Source of the DNA: Hydrogenovibrio sp049975065
GTDB lineage: Bacteria > Pseudomonadota > Gammaproteobacteria > Thiomicrospirales > Thiomicrospiraceae
NCBI GenBank assembly: GCA_049975065.1
Contig: JBNGDN010000017.1
Strand: one strand, 5' to 3'
DNA: 27,905 nucleotides
Shown: positions 8,774 to 15,932 of the stretch, in pieces
Position numbering within the stretch: position 1 is the first letter of the stretch
Layout of the letters: each line of letters starts with the position of its first letter
Position numbers and translations under genes: made by a program
The notes under the pieces: generated by a model
The model's database searches: none
What the model was told of the DNA's origin: nothing
Seen by the model: the letters and a program-made list of their open reading frames with translations, nothing else

Positions 8774-9206
8774 TCAAATTGATGAAAACCGGCCGATTAG
8801 GCGGTATTGAGTAAGAGGTTTGGGGTCAAGCCATTAGCAATGCGAGTGGTTTGCCCTAACGGGCTTATCTGATGTCTGGGGACGTCTAAGTTTAAGTTTC
8901 AGTCAATTCTGATTGCTTGCGCAGAATTCACCGAACAGGAACGACTGCCCTTAGATAACAATACAAAACCGTTTGTTTTCGCTGGAGCAGCGTGTTAACT
9001 GTATTGACAGAATAAGTGTTTATTAAATTCGACAAGTTGGATGTATCAGATCTTGTTTATATTCGATTCTTCAAAACAATGACAAAATGAATAAATCGAA
9101 GATCGGAAACCCCTGTTTGAGCCCATTCGAGTTTTATCAAAACACGTTCGGATAGGTTTCGAGTGTCGAATTTCAACCCAAGAAATGTCTTAAAGAGGAG
9201 ATATTT
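8774..9206. other. 433-bp intergenic region between acs and the symporter operon
   Basis: I see no convincing gene here. It contains a weak hairpin GCCC-TAAC-GGGC (8853-8864) that could help end acs transcription, a consensus -35 hexamer TTGACA (9004-9009) without a good -10 at normal spacing, and a cluster of TTCGA/TCGAA boxes in its right part. Its length and the boxes suggest regulated expression of the downstream operon. Confidence 0.6.
9025..9173. promoter_or_regulatory. Candidate operator region: cluster of TTCGA/TCGAA boxes
   Basis: TTCGA or its complement occurs at 9028, 9062, 9096, 9126, 9158 and 9166. The last two form a perfect inverted repeat TTCGA-GTG-TCGAA (9158-9170), ending about 24 bases before the Shine-Dalgarno of the next gene. 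AAATTCGACA (9025-9034) is the exact reverse complement of TGTCGAATTT (9164-9173). This looks like multiple sites for a dimeric regulator, but the protein is unknown. Confidence 0.4.
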
Positions 9207-9425
9207 GTGAATAGCAAAGAGACGTTCGCGGCCATATTACTGGCCATTTATACTGTGATGTACTTTGGAATTGCGCTGATGACATCAGCCACTTTCAAAG
9301 ACATTGCCGCCATGCCAATTGCGGGGCTGCCGCTAGCCATTTGGGGTGGACTATTAATCATCGTAACAGGTGTGGTCATGACTCGGCTTTATCTGAATAA
9401 AATGGATTCAGAGGGGCAGGAATAA
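9207..9425 (+). CDS. Small two-helix membrane protein, DUF485-like, partner of the symporter
   Basis: A 72-residue protein with two predicted transmembrane helices (about residues 6-28 and 39-62) and a short polar C-terminus. Small DUF485 (YjcH-type) proteins are commonly encoded directly before ActP-type sodium:solute symporters, and position and topology fit that role; the sequence itself is short, so family assignment is tentative. The start is GTG, supported by AGAGGAG (9194-9200) six bases upstream. The stop codon overlaps the next start as TAATG, indicating translational coupling with the symporter and roughly equal production of the two proteins. The exact function of such small subunits is not established. 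Confidence 0.8.
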   Translation: MNSKETFAAILLAIYTVMYFGIALMTSATFKDIAAMPIAGLPLAIWGGLLIIVTGVVMTRLYLNKMDSEGQE

Positions 9426-11035
9426 TGGAGAATTTAGTTGCATTAATTATCGTTGGGCTTGGGATCGCCTTGTCCATTTGGATCAGTTTTTATCACCGTC
9501 GTTCGACGGCGTCAACAGCTAATTATTATGTGGCCGGCGGCGGCATTTCCCCGCAGGTGAATGGATTGGCTATGCTGGGTGATTACGCTTCGGCGGCCAG
9601 TTTCTTGGGTGTGGCAGGCGCGGTTGCTTTGATGGGCGTGGATGGCTGGTGGCTGGCTATTGGTTTCTTTGCGGCCTGGGTGGTGGTGTTAATGACCATT
9701 TCCAGCCCTCTCAAGAATGTGGGTAAATACACAGTGGCCGATGTTTTAAATGCCCGTTTTTCTGAGAATGCCAAGCAGATCCGAACGGTCGCCATGTTAT
9801 CGACACTGGTGCTGTGTATTATGTATTTAGTCCCGCAAATTGTCGGTGCCGGGCATCTGTTTGGATTGTTGCTGGGGTGGGATTATCTCCCGACGGTTTT
9901 GGTCACCGGTTCTTTAATGGCGTTGTTTGTTATTATCGGTGGTATGAAAGGTACCTCTTATAACCAGGCCATTCAAGGAACGATTCTGTTTGGTGCCATG
10001 TTGTTTTTACTGGTATTTGGTATTATTCACCTGTTTGGTGGAAATCCGGCGGGGGTTATCGAAGCCAGTTCTCAAATGGTGCCGGCAAAATTAGCGGCTG
10101 AAAACCCGGCTGCGGTCGCGGCGGCCGCCGCCGCTTCGGACCTAGGGGCAGCGGTCGCGGCGGTTCGTGAGATGATGCCGGAAGCGGCCTCGGCGGTGAC
10201 GCCTGGGGTTGGGCTGCGCAGCTTGGCGGACAATGCCAGTTTGGTGTTGGCTCTGTTCCTGGGGGTTTTGGGTCTGCCACACATTTTAATTAAGTTTTAC
10301 ACGGTTGCCAATGCTTCTGACGCGCGTAAGTCAGCTGAGATTACCATTTGGGGCTTGGCCGTGTTTTATGCGGCGATTTTCTTTGTTGGCTTGATTGCGA
10401 TGTATGCTCTTTATCCTGAGTTGTTGCAGATGATCGCCAATGGTGAAGTCGGTAAAGCGAAAAACATGACCATGCCCATGCTCGGTGATATGCTCGGCGG
10501 TCAGATCCTGATGGGGGTAATTGCGGCGGGTGCCATGGCGGCCATGTTGAGTACCTCGGCGGGCTTGTTGATTTCAGCCACCTCTTCGTTGGCGCATGAT
10601 TTGTATAAAGGCGTGATCAAACCGGATTCAACGGATGAAGAAGAGCTGAAGTTTGCAAAAATAGGCGCTTTCTTTCTGGCCGTTGTGGCCATTGCCATGT
10701 CGGTCTGGTTGAAAGAGGAAAACGTCGCTATGTTGGTAGGAATGTGTTTTGGCATTGCGGCTTCGACCTTTGCTCCGGCGCTGGTGTTTGCTGTTTGGTG
10801 GAAAGGGTTGACCAGTCAAGCGGTCATCTGGGGGATGGCCATCGGTCTGGTGACCTCCCTGCTGTTTACCTTCTCGAAATTCTTCGGTTTGGAAACCATG
10901 CTTGGACTGGATGTTCTGGTTAATCCGGCACTCTATTCGGTTCCGATTGCGGTGATTGCGACGGTTGTGATCAGTAAAGTGACCAGTGACCGAGGTGATA
11001 CAGATGAATTTATGGCGAAAGCCCACGGCAAATAG
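9425..11035 (+). CDS. Sodium:solute symporter (SSS family), ActP-like acetate/monocarboxylate permease
   Basis: A 536-residue integral membrane protein with about 13 hydrophobic segments and SSS-family features such as NYYVAGGGISPQVNGLAMLGDYASAASFLG near the N-terminus, IGGMKGTSYNQAIQG, and MAAMLSTSAGLLISATSSLAHD. It probably imports acetate or a related short acid with sodium. Evidence for the substrate is context: acs lies upstream and the DUF485-like gene is coupled to it. An unusual hydrophilic loop at about residues 218-258 is extremely alanine-rich (codons around 10090-10190), apparently an expanded connection between membrane helices. The acetate assignment is inference; pyruvate, propionate or glycolate are alternatives. 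A strong terminator follows. Confidence 0.88.
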   Translation: MENLVALIIVGLGIALSIWISFYHRRSTASTANYYVAGGGISPQVNGLAMLGDYASAASFLGVAGAVALMGVDGWWLAIGFFAAWVVVLMTISSPLKNVGKYTVADVLNARFSENAKQIRTVAMLSTLVLCIMYLVPQIVGAGHLFGLLLGWDYLPTVLVTGSLMALFVIIGGMKGTSYNQAIQGTILFGAMLFLLVFGIIHLFGGNPAGVIEASSQMVPAKLAAENPAAVAAAAAASDLGAAVAAVREMMPEAASAVTPGVGLRSLADNASLVLALFLGVLGLPHILIKFYTVANASDARKSAEITIWGLAVFYAAIFFVGLIAMYALYPELLQMIANGEVGKAKNMTMPMLGDMLGGQILMGVIAAGAMAAMLSTSAGLLISATSSLAHDLYKGVIKPDSTDEEELKFAKIGAFFLAVVAIAMSVWLKEENVAMLVGMCFGIAASTFAPALVFAVWWKGLTSQAVIWGMAIGLVTSLLFTFSKFFGLETMLGLDVLVNPALYSVPIAVIATVVISKVTSDRGDTDEFMAKAHGK

Positions 11036-11065
11036 TCCTAATTTTCTGTAACACGATAGAATAAG

Positions 11066-11094
11066 AAAAGGGTGCTTTATAAGCACCCTTTTTT
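11066..11094 (+). terminator. Intrinsic terminator after the symporter
   Basis: Perfect stem GGGTGCTT (11070-11077) / AAGCACCC (11081-11088), loop TAT, followed by six T. It separates the symporter operon from the DUF294 gene. Confidence 0.93.
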
Positions 11095-11190
11095 ACGTTC
11101 AAAAAGCCGTTACCGCATGAAAACCATGAATTTATCCGGTGTTCACGTTATGATGAAATGCTTGATGAATAACGAATTGAGTAGAGACTT

Positions 11191-13047
11191 ATGGGCTTTG
11201 AACAACAACGTGAATTTTTATCTCAAACGCCTCCTTTTGATAGTTTGAATGAAAAACTGTTGAACACTTTGGCCGACAGTATGGATGTTCAATACTGGCC
11301 CGCCAAAACCCGATTGGAAGTGACAAATGCTTCCGAAGATCAAGCGTTGTATTTTGTGATTAAGGGCAAAGTCGCCGAATGGCAAGAGGGAATGATCACG
11401 GCACAATATGGCGTGCGAGGTTACTTTGGTGATGCGATCTTGCTCGATAAGCACCAAAAAACCGTTGTGTTTGAAATGATTGAAGAGGTGATTGCCTACC
11501 GATTGCCAAAATCGCTTTTTCTCAAAGCTTTAGACAGCAGTGAGAGCGTTTCCAATTTTTTTAACGCCTCCATCGTGGAGAAGTTGAATCGAATTCATGA
11601 AGCCATACAGTCGTCATCGTCAACAGAAGTGATGATGGACACAGTGTGCAGTGCGCCCATTCAAACCTTGGTCAGAGTTGAATCGACTGAATCTCTATTG
11701 GTTGCAACGCAAAAAATGATGGCCGTCAGATCCGATGCCTGTTTGGTGATTTTTGACCAAGAAGCGCCGGGTATTGTGACCTCCAGCGATGTTTTGAAGT
11801 TTATTGCATCGGATTCAATTGAGCGAGTGAAGCAACCGGGGGTCTTGGCCGAAATCGCCCATAAACCTGTTTATTCGGTACATGAATACGATTATTTATT
11901 CAATGCGTTACTCAAAATGACCCGTTATCAAATTGATCGACTGGTGGTTCGAGATGACAAGGATTTTGTGGGCATTTTACATCAGAAAGATCTCATGAGC
12001 CTGTTCGCAAATCAATCGGGTCTGGTCTTGATTAAAGTAGACCAGGCCCGTTCTGTTGACGATTTGATTGAGGTGGGGCCTCAAATAGATCGATTGATTC
12101 AAAACTTGAATCAAAAAGGGATAAAAACACATTACATTGCCAAGTTGGTGAATGAACTGCATCGAAAAATGTTGGCGAAATTGGTCGGGCTGTTACTGCC
12201 GAGCGCATTGCAGGATAAAGTGTGTCTGTGTGTCATGGGCAGTGAAGGGCGCTCGGAACAAGTTATTCGCACAGACCAAGATAATGCGTTGATTTTTGAT
12301 GATGCCCTCTCGGCATCGGAGGAAGAGGCCTTGTCCGACTTTGCGGTGGTATTTATTGATCGGTTAAAACAAATGGGGTTCCCGCCCTGTCCGGGGAATA
12401 TTATGTTATCCAACCCGGAATGGCGTATGCGTCAATCCGAGTTTGAAGCCAAGATTGATCGCTGGTTCGATCAACCTTCCGACGATCATTTTATGAATGC
12501 CGCGATTTTCTATGATGCCGAGTCGGTTTTTGGTCGATCCGAATGGCTGGAACAGCTCAAACACAGATTGATGCAAAAAACCCAAGAATATGACCATTTT
12601 TTAAGGCACTTTGCGGTAGCCACCCTAAGATTTCCAACCCCGGTGGGTTTTTTTGGTGGTTTGGTGTCTGAAACGGAATCGGGGCATGATTTATTGGATA
12701 TTAAGAAGGGCGGCATCTTCACGCTGGTGCACGGCGTGCGTTGTTATGCCCTGGAAGCGGGGATTGACAAAACCAATACGCACTGGCGCATTAAAGCGTT
12801 AATGGATCAAGGCCTATTTGAAAAGGAGTTTGGTTTGGAGTTGGGCGAAACACTGAACTTTTTGAACACCTTGCGATTGCAGTCGATGTTGGAGCAGCTC
12901 AATGAAGGCGTTACGATTCCAAATAATAAAATCCGTCTGGAGGCGCTGTCGCATATGAATCAGGATTTGTTAAAACAAAGTTTTCATGTCGTGGATACGT
13001 TTAAAAAACGCCTGACACATCACTTCAACCTACACAGCATGGTGTAA
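11191..13047 (+). CDS. Cyclic-nucleotide-binding / CBS / DUF294 putative nucleotidyltransferase
   Basis: A 618-residue cytoplasmic protein with four regions: a cNMP-binding-like domain (about 10-115), two CBS repeats (about 150-275), a DUF294 nucleotidyltransferase-like domain (about 300-440) and a DUF294 C-terminal helical domain (about 480-610). The nucleotidyltransferase motif is visible as GSEGRSEQ (350-357) with D362 and D364 in RTDQDNA, resembling the GlnD-type G-S-x(n)-D-x-D pattern, so catalytic activity is plausible. Known family knowledge suggests sensing of adenine nucleotides through the CBS or cNMP domains; the substrate of the transferase is not known to me. The exonuclease gene starts two bases after its stop. 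The symporter upstream is behind a terminator, yet the same neighbourhood is, from memory, present in Pseudomonas (PA3232-PA3235 region) and Vibrio. A role in controlling acetate metabolism is inference. Confidence 0.88.
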   Translation: MGFEQQREFLSQTPPFDSLNEKLLNTLADSMDVQYWPAKTRLEVTNASEDQALYFVIKGKVAEWQEGMITAQYGVRGYFGDAILLDKHQKTVVFEMIEEVIAYRLPKSLFLKALDSSESVSNFFNASIVEKLNRIHEAIQSSSSTEVMMDTVCSAPIQTLVRVESTESLLVATQKMMAVRSDACLVIFDQEAPGIVTSSDVLKFIASDSIERVKQPGVLAEIAHKPVYSVHEYDYLFNALLKMTRYQIDRLVVRDDKDFVGILHQKDLMSLFANQSGLVLIKVDQARSVDDLIEVGPQIDRLIQNLNQKGIKTHYIAKLVNELHRKMLAKLVGLLLPSALQDKVCLCVMGSEGRSEQVIRTDQDNALIFDDALSASEEEALSDFAVVFIDRLKQMGFPPCPGNIMLSNPEWRMRQSEFEAKIDRWFDQPSDDHFMNAAIFYDAESVFGRSEWLEQLKHRLMQKTQEYDHFLRHFAVATLRFPTPVGFFGGLVSETESGHDLLDIKKGGIFTLVHGVRCYALEAGIDKTNTHWRIKALMDQGLFEKEFGLELGETLNFLNTLRLQSMLEQLNEGVTIPNNKIRLEALSHMNQDLLKQSFHVVDTFKKRLTHHFNLHSMV

Positions 13048-13049
13048 TA

Positions 13050-13706
13050 ATGAACGGGTTGAAAACTTGGTTACGCCACCGTCGTTTGGCCACGATGAAA
13101 AAAAAGTTAAAGCACCCCGAGTTTGATTTTCTTTTTGAAGCCATGCCGGATCGATTTGTGTGTTTTGACTGTGAAACCACTGGCCTGAATCCGCAAAAAG
13201 ACCGCATTGTCTCGCTCAGTGCGCTCAAAATGGATGGTGATCGCATTCAGACCAGTCAAAGTTTGAATCTTCTGATTCAACAGTCCGAGTCGATTTCGGC
13301 AGAAAGCATTCAAGTGCATCATATACGAAATATGGATGTGGCAAACAGTGAGCACGTTTATCAAACTGAAATAGAAGCCATGCGGGATTTTTTGGCGTTT
13401 ATCGAAGGCCGCACCCTGGTGGGCTATTATCTGGCGTTTGATGTCGCCATGGTCAATCAAATCATACAACCTTGGCTGGGAATAAGTTTGCCCAATCCGC
13501 AAATCGAAGTGTCCGGCCTGTATTATGAACACGCTATGAAAAAATATCACCGTTCCTGTGTGGAACCGAATATTGATTTAGGCTTTGATGCCATTTTGCA
13601 GAATCTGGGCATTCCCAATTTGGGTCAGCATGATGCCTATAACGATGCTCTGATGACCGCCTTGATCTACCTTAAGCTGTGTCATTTAAACGCAAGTTCG
13701 GCTTGA
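13050..13706 (+). CDS. DEDDh-type 3'-5' exonuclease, DNA polymerase III epsilon-like
   Basis: A 218-residue exonuclease-fold protein. The DEDDh signature is complete: D40 and E42 in FDCETTGL, D131 in YYLAFDVAMVN, and H194 with D199 in HDAYNDALMTA. It is related to the proofreading subunit DnaQ but has a basic N-terminal extension (KTWLRHRRLATMKKKL) and is encoded next to the DUF294 gene rather than rnhA, so it is unlikely to be the replicative epsilon subunit. Two bases separate it from the DUF294 stop, indicating one transcription unit. Its substrate is unknown; DEDDh enzymes of this type act on DNA, RNA or small oligonucleotides. No terminator hairpin is visible directly after its stop; the next promoter begins 14 bases downstream. 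Confidence 0.9.
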   Translation: MNGLKTWLRHRRLATMKKKLKHPEFDFLFEAMPDRFVCFDCETTGLNPQKDRIVSLSALKMDGDRIQTSQSLNLLIQQSESISAESIQVHHIRNMDVANSEHVYQTEIEAMRDFLAFIEGRTLVGYYLAFDVAMVNQIIQPWLGISLPNPQIEVSGLYYEHAMKKYHRSCVEPNIDLGFDAILQNLGIPNLGQHDAYNDALMTALIYLKLCHLNASSA

Positions 13707-13719
13707 AGGGTGAATTTAC

Positions 13720-13747
13720 TTGAACAGCGGGGAAATTTAAGTATAAT
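13720..13747 (+). promoter_or_regulatory. Sigma70-type promoter for the rimP-nusA-infB operon leader
   Basis: -35 TTGAAC (13720-13725), 16-base spacer and perfect -10 TATAAT (13742-13747). The start of transcription is expected near 13754. Confidence 0.82.
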
Positions 13748-13752
13748 GAGCG

Positions 13753-13889
13753 ACACTTTTGAATCATCTACAAAGAAAGCGCGGGATTTGGTTTAAGAAG
13801 TTGCCGCATCTTTTGATTTAGAAGCTGAGGCAGAGCTTCCCAAAACGCTTTCTCAATAAAAATAAAACCCCGTTTTAACGGGGTTTTTT
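13753..13889 (+). ncRNA. Structured leader RNA or small RNA ahead of rimP
   Basis: From the predicted start site to the end of the terminator is about 137 bases with no convincing coding sequence. AGAAAGCG (13774-13781) pairs perfectly with CGCTTTCT (13846-13853). Inside it GGGA (13783-13786) can pair with TCCC (13838-13841), and TGCC (13802-13805) with GGCA (13829-13832), giving a long irregular hairpin followed by the terminator. E. coli carries a tRNA-fMet gene (metY) at the equivalent place, but I see no tRNA here. It could be a stable small RNA, an attenuator leader or both. Confidence 0.45.
13864..13889 (+). terminator. Intrinsic terminator in the leader of the rimP-nusA-infB operon
   Basis: Stem CCCCGT (13868-13873) / ACGGGG (13878-13883), loop TTTA, with A before and six T after. 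Only 23 bases separate it from the rimP start, too few for another complete promoter, so the operon must be expressed by reading through it. Confidence 0.88.
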
Positions 13890-13912
13890 ATTTTTCGCAC
13901 TGAGGAAATTAC

Positions 13913-14365
13913 GTGACATTAGAAGACAAAATTGAAGCCTTGTTAAAGCCGACGGTTGAATCAATGGGGTTTGAATTCTGGGGCTGTGAATACCTACCCG
14001 CCGGTCAACATTCGACGTTAAGAATTTACATCGATAAAACCGACGGCGTCACGGTAGATGATTGCGGTGACGTGAGCCGTCAGGTCAGCGCCATTATGGA
14101 TGTGGAAGACCCGATTGCCAGTGCCTACATGTTGGAGGTGTCTTCGCCAGGCCTGGATCGTCCTTTGTTTCAGCCGTCACAGTACGTGCCTTATCAGGGC
14201 CAACAGCTACAGGTGCGCACCGCTGCTCCGGTGATGGGGCGTAGACGCTTCAAAGGCAAAATGACGAGTGTGGACGATACCGGCATAGTGGTGGAAGTGG
14301 ACGGCGAATTATTCGAGATTCCATTCGCCCAGATTGATAAAGCGAATGTGGTGCCACAGTTTTAA
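13913..14365 (+). CDS. rimP: Ribosome maturation factor RimP
   Basis: RimP assists assembly of the 30S ribosomal subunit. The 150-residue product matches the E. coli protein along its whole length, including STLRIYIDKTDGVTVDDCGDVSRQVS (about 34-59), LEVSSPGLDRPLF (about 80-92) and the C-terminal KANVVPQF. The start codon is GTG, preceded by GAGGAAA at suitable distance. It is the first gene of the operon that continues with nusA and infB, as in most bacteria. The codons for P-G-L in its conserved motif form one of the six CCAGGCCTGG palindromes of the window. Confidence 0.97.
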   Translation: MTLEDKIEALLKPTVESMGFEFWGCEYLPAGQHSTLRIYIDKTDGVTVDDCGDVSRQVSAIMDVEDPIASAYMLEVSSPGLDRPLFQPSQYVPYQGQQLQVRTAAPVMGRRRFKGKMTSVDDTGIVVEVDGELFEIPFAQIDKANVVPQF

Positions 14366-14426
14366 TCGCTGATTGATGCAAGTCGATGGGAACATCGATC
14401 AATCCCCTACTTTTGAGGAAATGGAA

Positions 14427-15914
14427 ATGAGTAAGGAAGTGTTAGCCGTTGTTGAGATTATGTCCAACGAAAAAGGCGTAGACAAGGATATTATTTTTGA
14501 AGCCGTTGAAGCCGCATTGGCAACGGCTACCCGAAAAAATCATAACGATGAAATCGATGTGCGAGTGTCGATCAACCGAAGCACTGGCGATTATGAAACC
14601 TTCCGCCGTTGGGAAGTGATCGAGGACGATGTCGAGATTGAAGATCACGTCGGCTGGTATTTGCGTCATATGGATGCCGTGGACATTGAACCGCACATCG
14701 AGCCAAGCGAATACATTGAAGAGCCGATTGAGTCCATTGAATTTGGTCGCATCGGAGCGCAGACAGCGAAACAGGTGATTATTCAGAAAGTGCGTGAAGC
14801 GGAACGCAAAAAAGTGGTGGAAGTCTATTCCAAGCGCATCGGTGAAATCCTGACCGGTCAGGTGAAGCGTATCGACCGTGGTGATGTGATTTTGGATATG
14901 GGCGATAACGTCGATGCGATTATTCCGCGTTCCGAGTTGATTAATCGCGAAAGTTTTAAAATGGGGGATCGAGTGCGTGCCTATGTTCAAGACGTTTCCT
15001 TCCGTCCACGCGGCGCACAAATATTCATGTCGCGTGCCTGCAAAGAAATGCTGATTGAACTGTTTCGCATTGAAGTGCCCGAAATCGGCGACGACTTAAT
15101 TGATATTATGAGCGCGGCGCGTGACGTTGGGTTACGTGCCAAGGTCGCGGTGCGTGCCAATGATCCACGTTTGGATCCGATTGGGGCCTGTGTCGGTATG
15201 CGTGGTGGTCGTGTTCAGGCCGTCACCAACGAACTCAGTGGTGAGCGCATTGATATTGTGCTTTGGGACGCCAATGATGCCCAGTTTGTCATTAATGCCA
15301 TGGCACCGGCCGAAGTCACCTCCATTATGGTGGACGAAGATAAACACACTATGGATTTGGCGGTGGATGATGAGCAGTTGTCGCAGGCCATTGGTAAGAA
15401 TGGTCAGAACATCCGTTTGGCCACAGAATTAACCGGCTGGACACTGAATGTCATGTCGGAAACCGATATGGCGGCCAAGCATGAAACGGAATCTCAAACG
15501 CAAATGGCGTTGTTTGTCAATGGCCTGGATGTAGATGAAGACTTGGCGGAAGTTCTGGTCAGTGAAGGCTTTACAACGTTGGAAGAAGTGGCCTATGTGC
15601 CCTCAGGTGAAATGCTTGAAATTGACGGTTTCGATGAGGAAATCGTATCTGTCCTGAAAGCGCGTGCCAAAGATGCGTTATTGACGCAGGCGATTGCCAA
15701 TGAAGAAAAAACCGCTCTGGCGGAACCGGCTCAGGATCTGTTGGATCTGGAAGGCATGACCGAAGAGCTCGCCAAAACCTTAGCCACCCAGGGCATCATT
15801 ACGCAAGAAGATCTGGCTGAATTGGGAACCGACGAACTGCTGGAAATGGTGAAGCTTGACGAATCCGTCGCCAGTGAGTTGATTATGAAAGCACGCGCAC
15901 CATGGTTCGAATAA
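14427..15914 (+). CDS. nusA: Transcription termination/antitermination factor NusA
   Basis: NusA binds RNA polymerase and nascent RNA, promoting pausing and intrinsic termination and taking part in antitermination. The product is 495 residues, identical in length to E. coli NusA. Domains in order are the polymerase-binding N-terminal domain (1 to about 125), S1 (about 135-200), two KH domains (about 230-345, with IGACVGMRGGRVQAV and QAIGKNGQNIRLA), and two acidic C-terminal repeats ending AELGTDELLEMVKL. The ATG at 14427 is preferred because GAGGA (14415-14419) is seven bases away and MSKEVLAVVE matches the family start; the ATG at 14421 is too close, and a longer frame from 14373 has no similarity. 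The operon leader contains an intrinsic terminator, a natural target for NusA autoregulation. Confidence 0.97.
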   Translation: MSKEVLAVVEIMSNEKGVDKDIIFEAVEAALATATRKNHNDEIDVRVSINRSTGDYETFRRWEVIEDDVEIEDHVGWYLRHMDAVDIEPHIEPSEYIEEPIESIEFGRIGAQTAKQVIIQKVREAERKKVVEVYSKRIGEILTGQVKRIDRGDVILDMGDNVDAIIPRSELINRESFKMGDRVRAYVQDVSFRPRGAQIFMSRACKEMLIELFRIEVPEIGDDLIDIMSAARDVGLRAKVAVRANDPRLDPIGACVGMRGGRVQAVTNELSGERIDIVLWDANDAQFVINAMAPAEVTSIMVDEDKHTMDLAVDDEQLSQAIGKNGQNIRLATELTGWTLNVMSETDMAAKHETESQTQMALFVNGLDVDEDLAEVLVSEGFTTLEEVAYVPSGEMLEIDGFDEEIVSVLKARAKDALLTQAIANEEKTALAEPAQDLLDLEGMTEELAKTLATQGIITQEDLAELGTDELLEMVKLDESVASELIMKARAPWFE

Positions 15915-15932
15915 TTAGGAGGACACAATTGT

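Noticed and set aside
8782..8814. 10-codon ORF MKTGRLGGIE just after acs
   Set aside because: No Shine-Dalgarno and too short to support.
9004..9032. Promoter with TTGACA -35 before the symporter operon
   Set aside because: The -35 is perfect, but no acceptable -10 lies at 15-19 bases spacing, so I did not annotate it as a promoter.
9087..9155. 22-codon ORF starting MNKSKIGNPC in the acs-symporter intergenic region
   Set aside because: No ribosome-binding site, and it overlaps the repeated TTCGA boxes; most likely chance.
13746..13859. Frame reading MSDTFESSTKKARDLV, a TAA, then EVAASFDLEAEAELPKTLSQ: possible small protein with one in-frame stop
   Set aside because: Its ATG overlaps the -10 TATAAT, there is no Shine-Dalgarno, and a 37-codon stretch with only one stop is common by chance. 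The promoter plus folded RNA reading is better supported.
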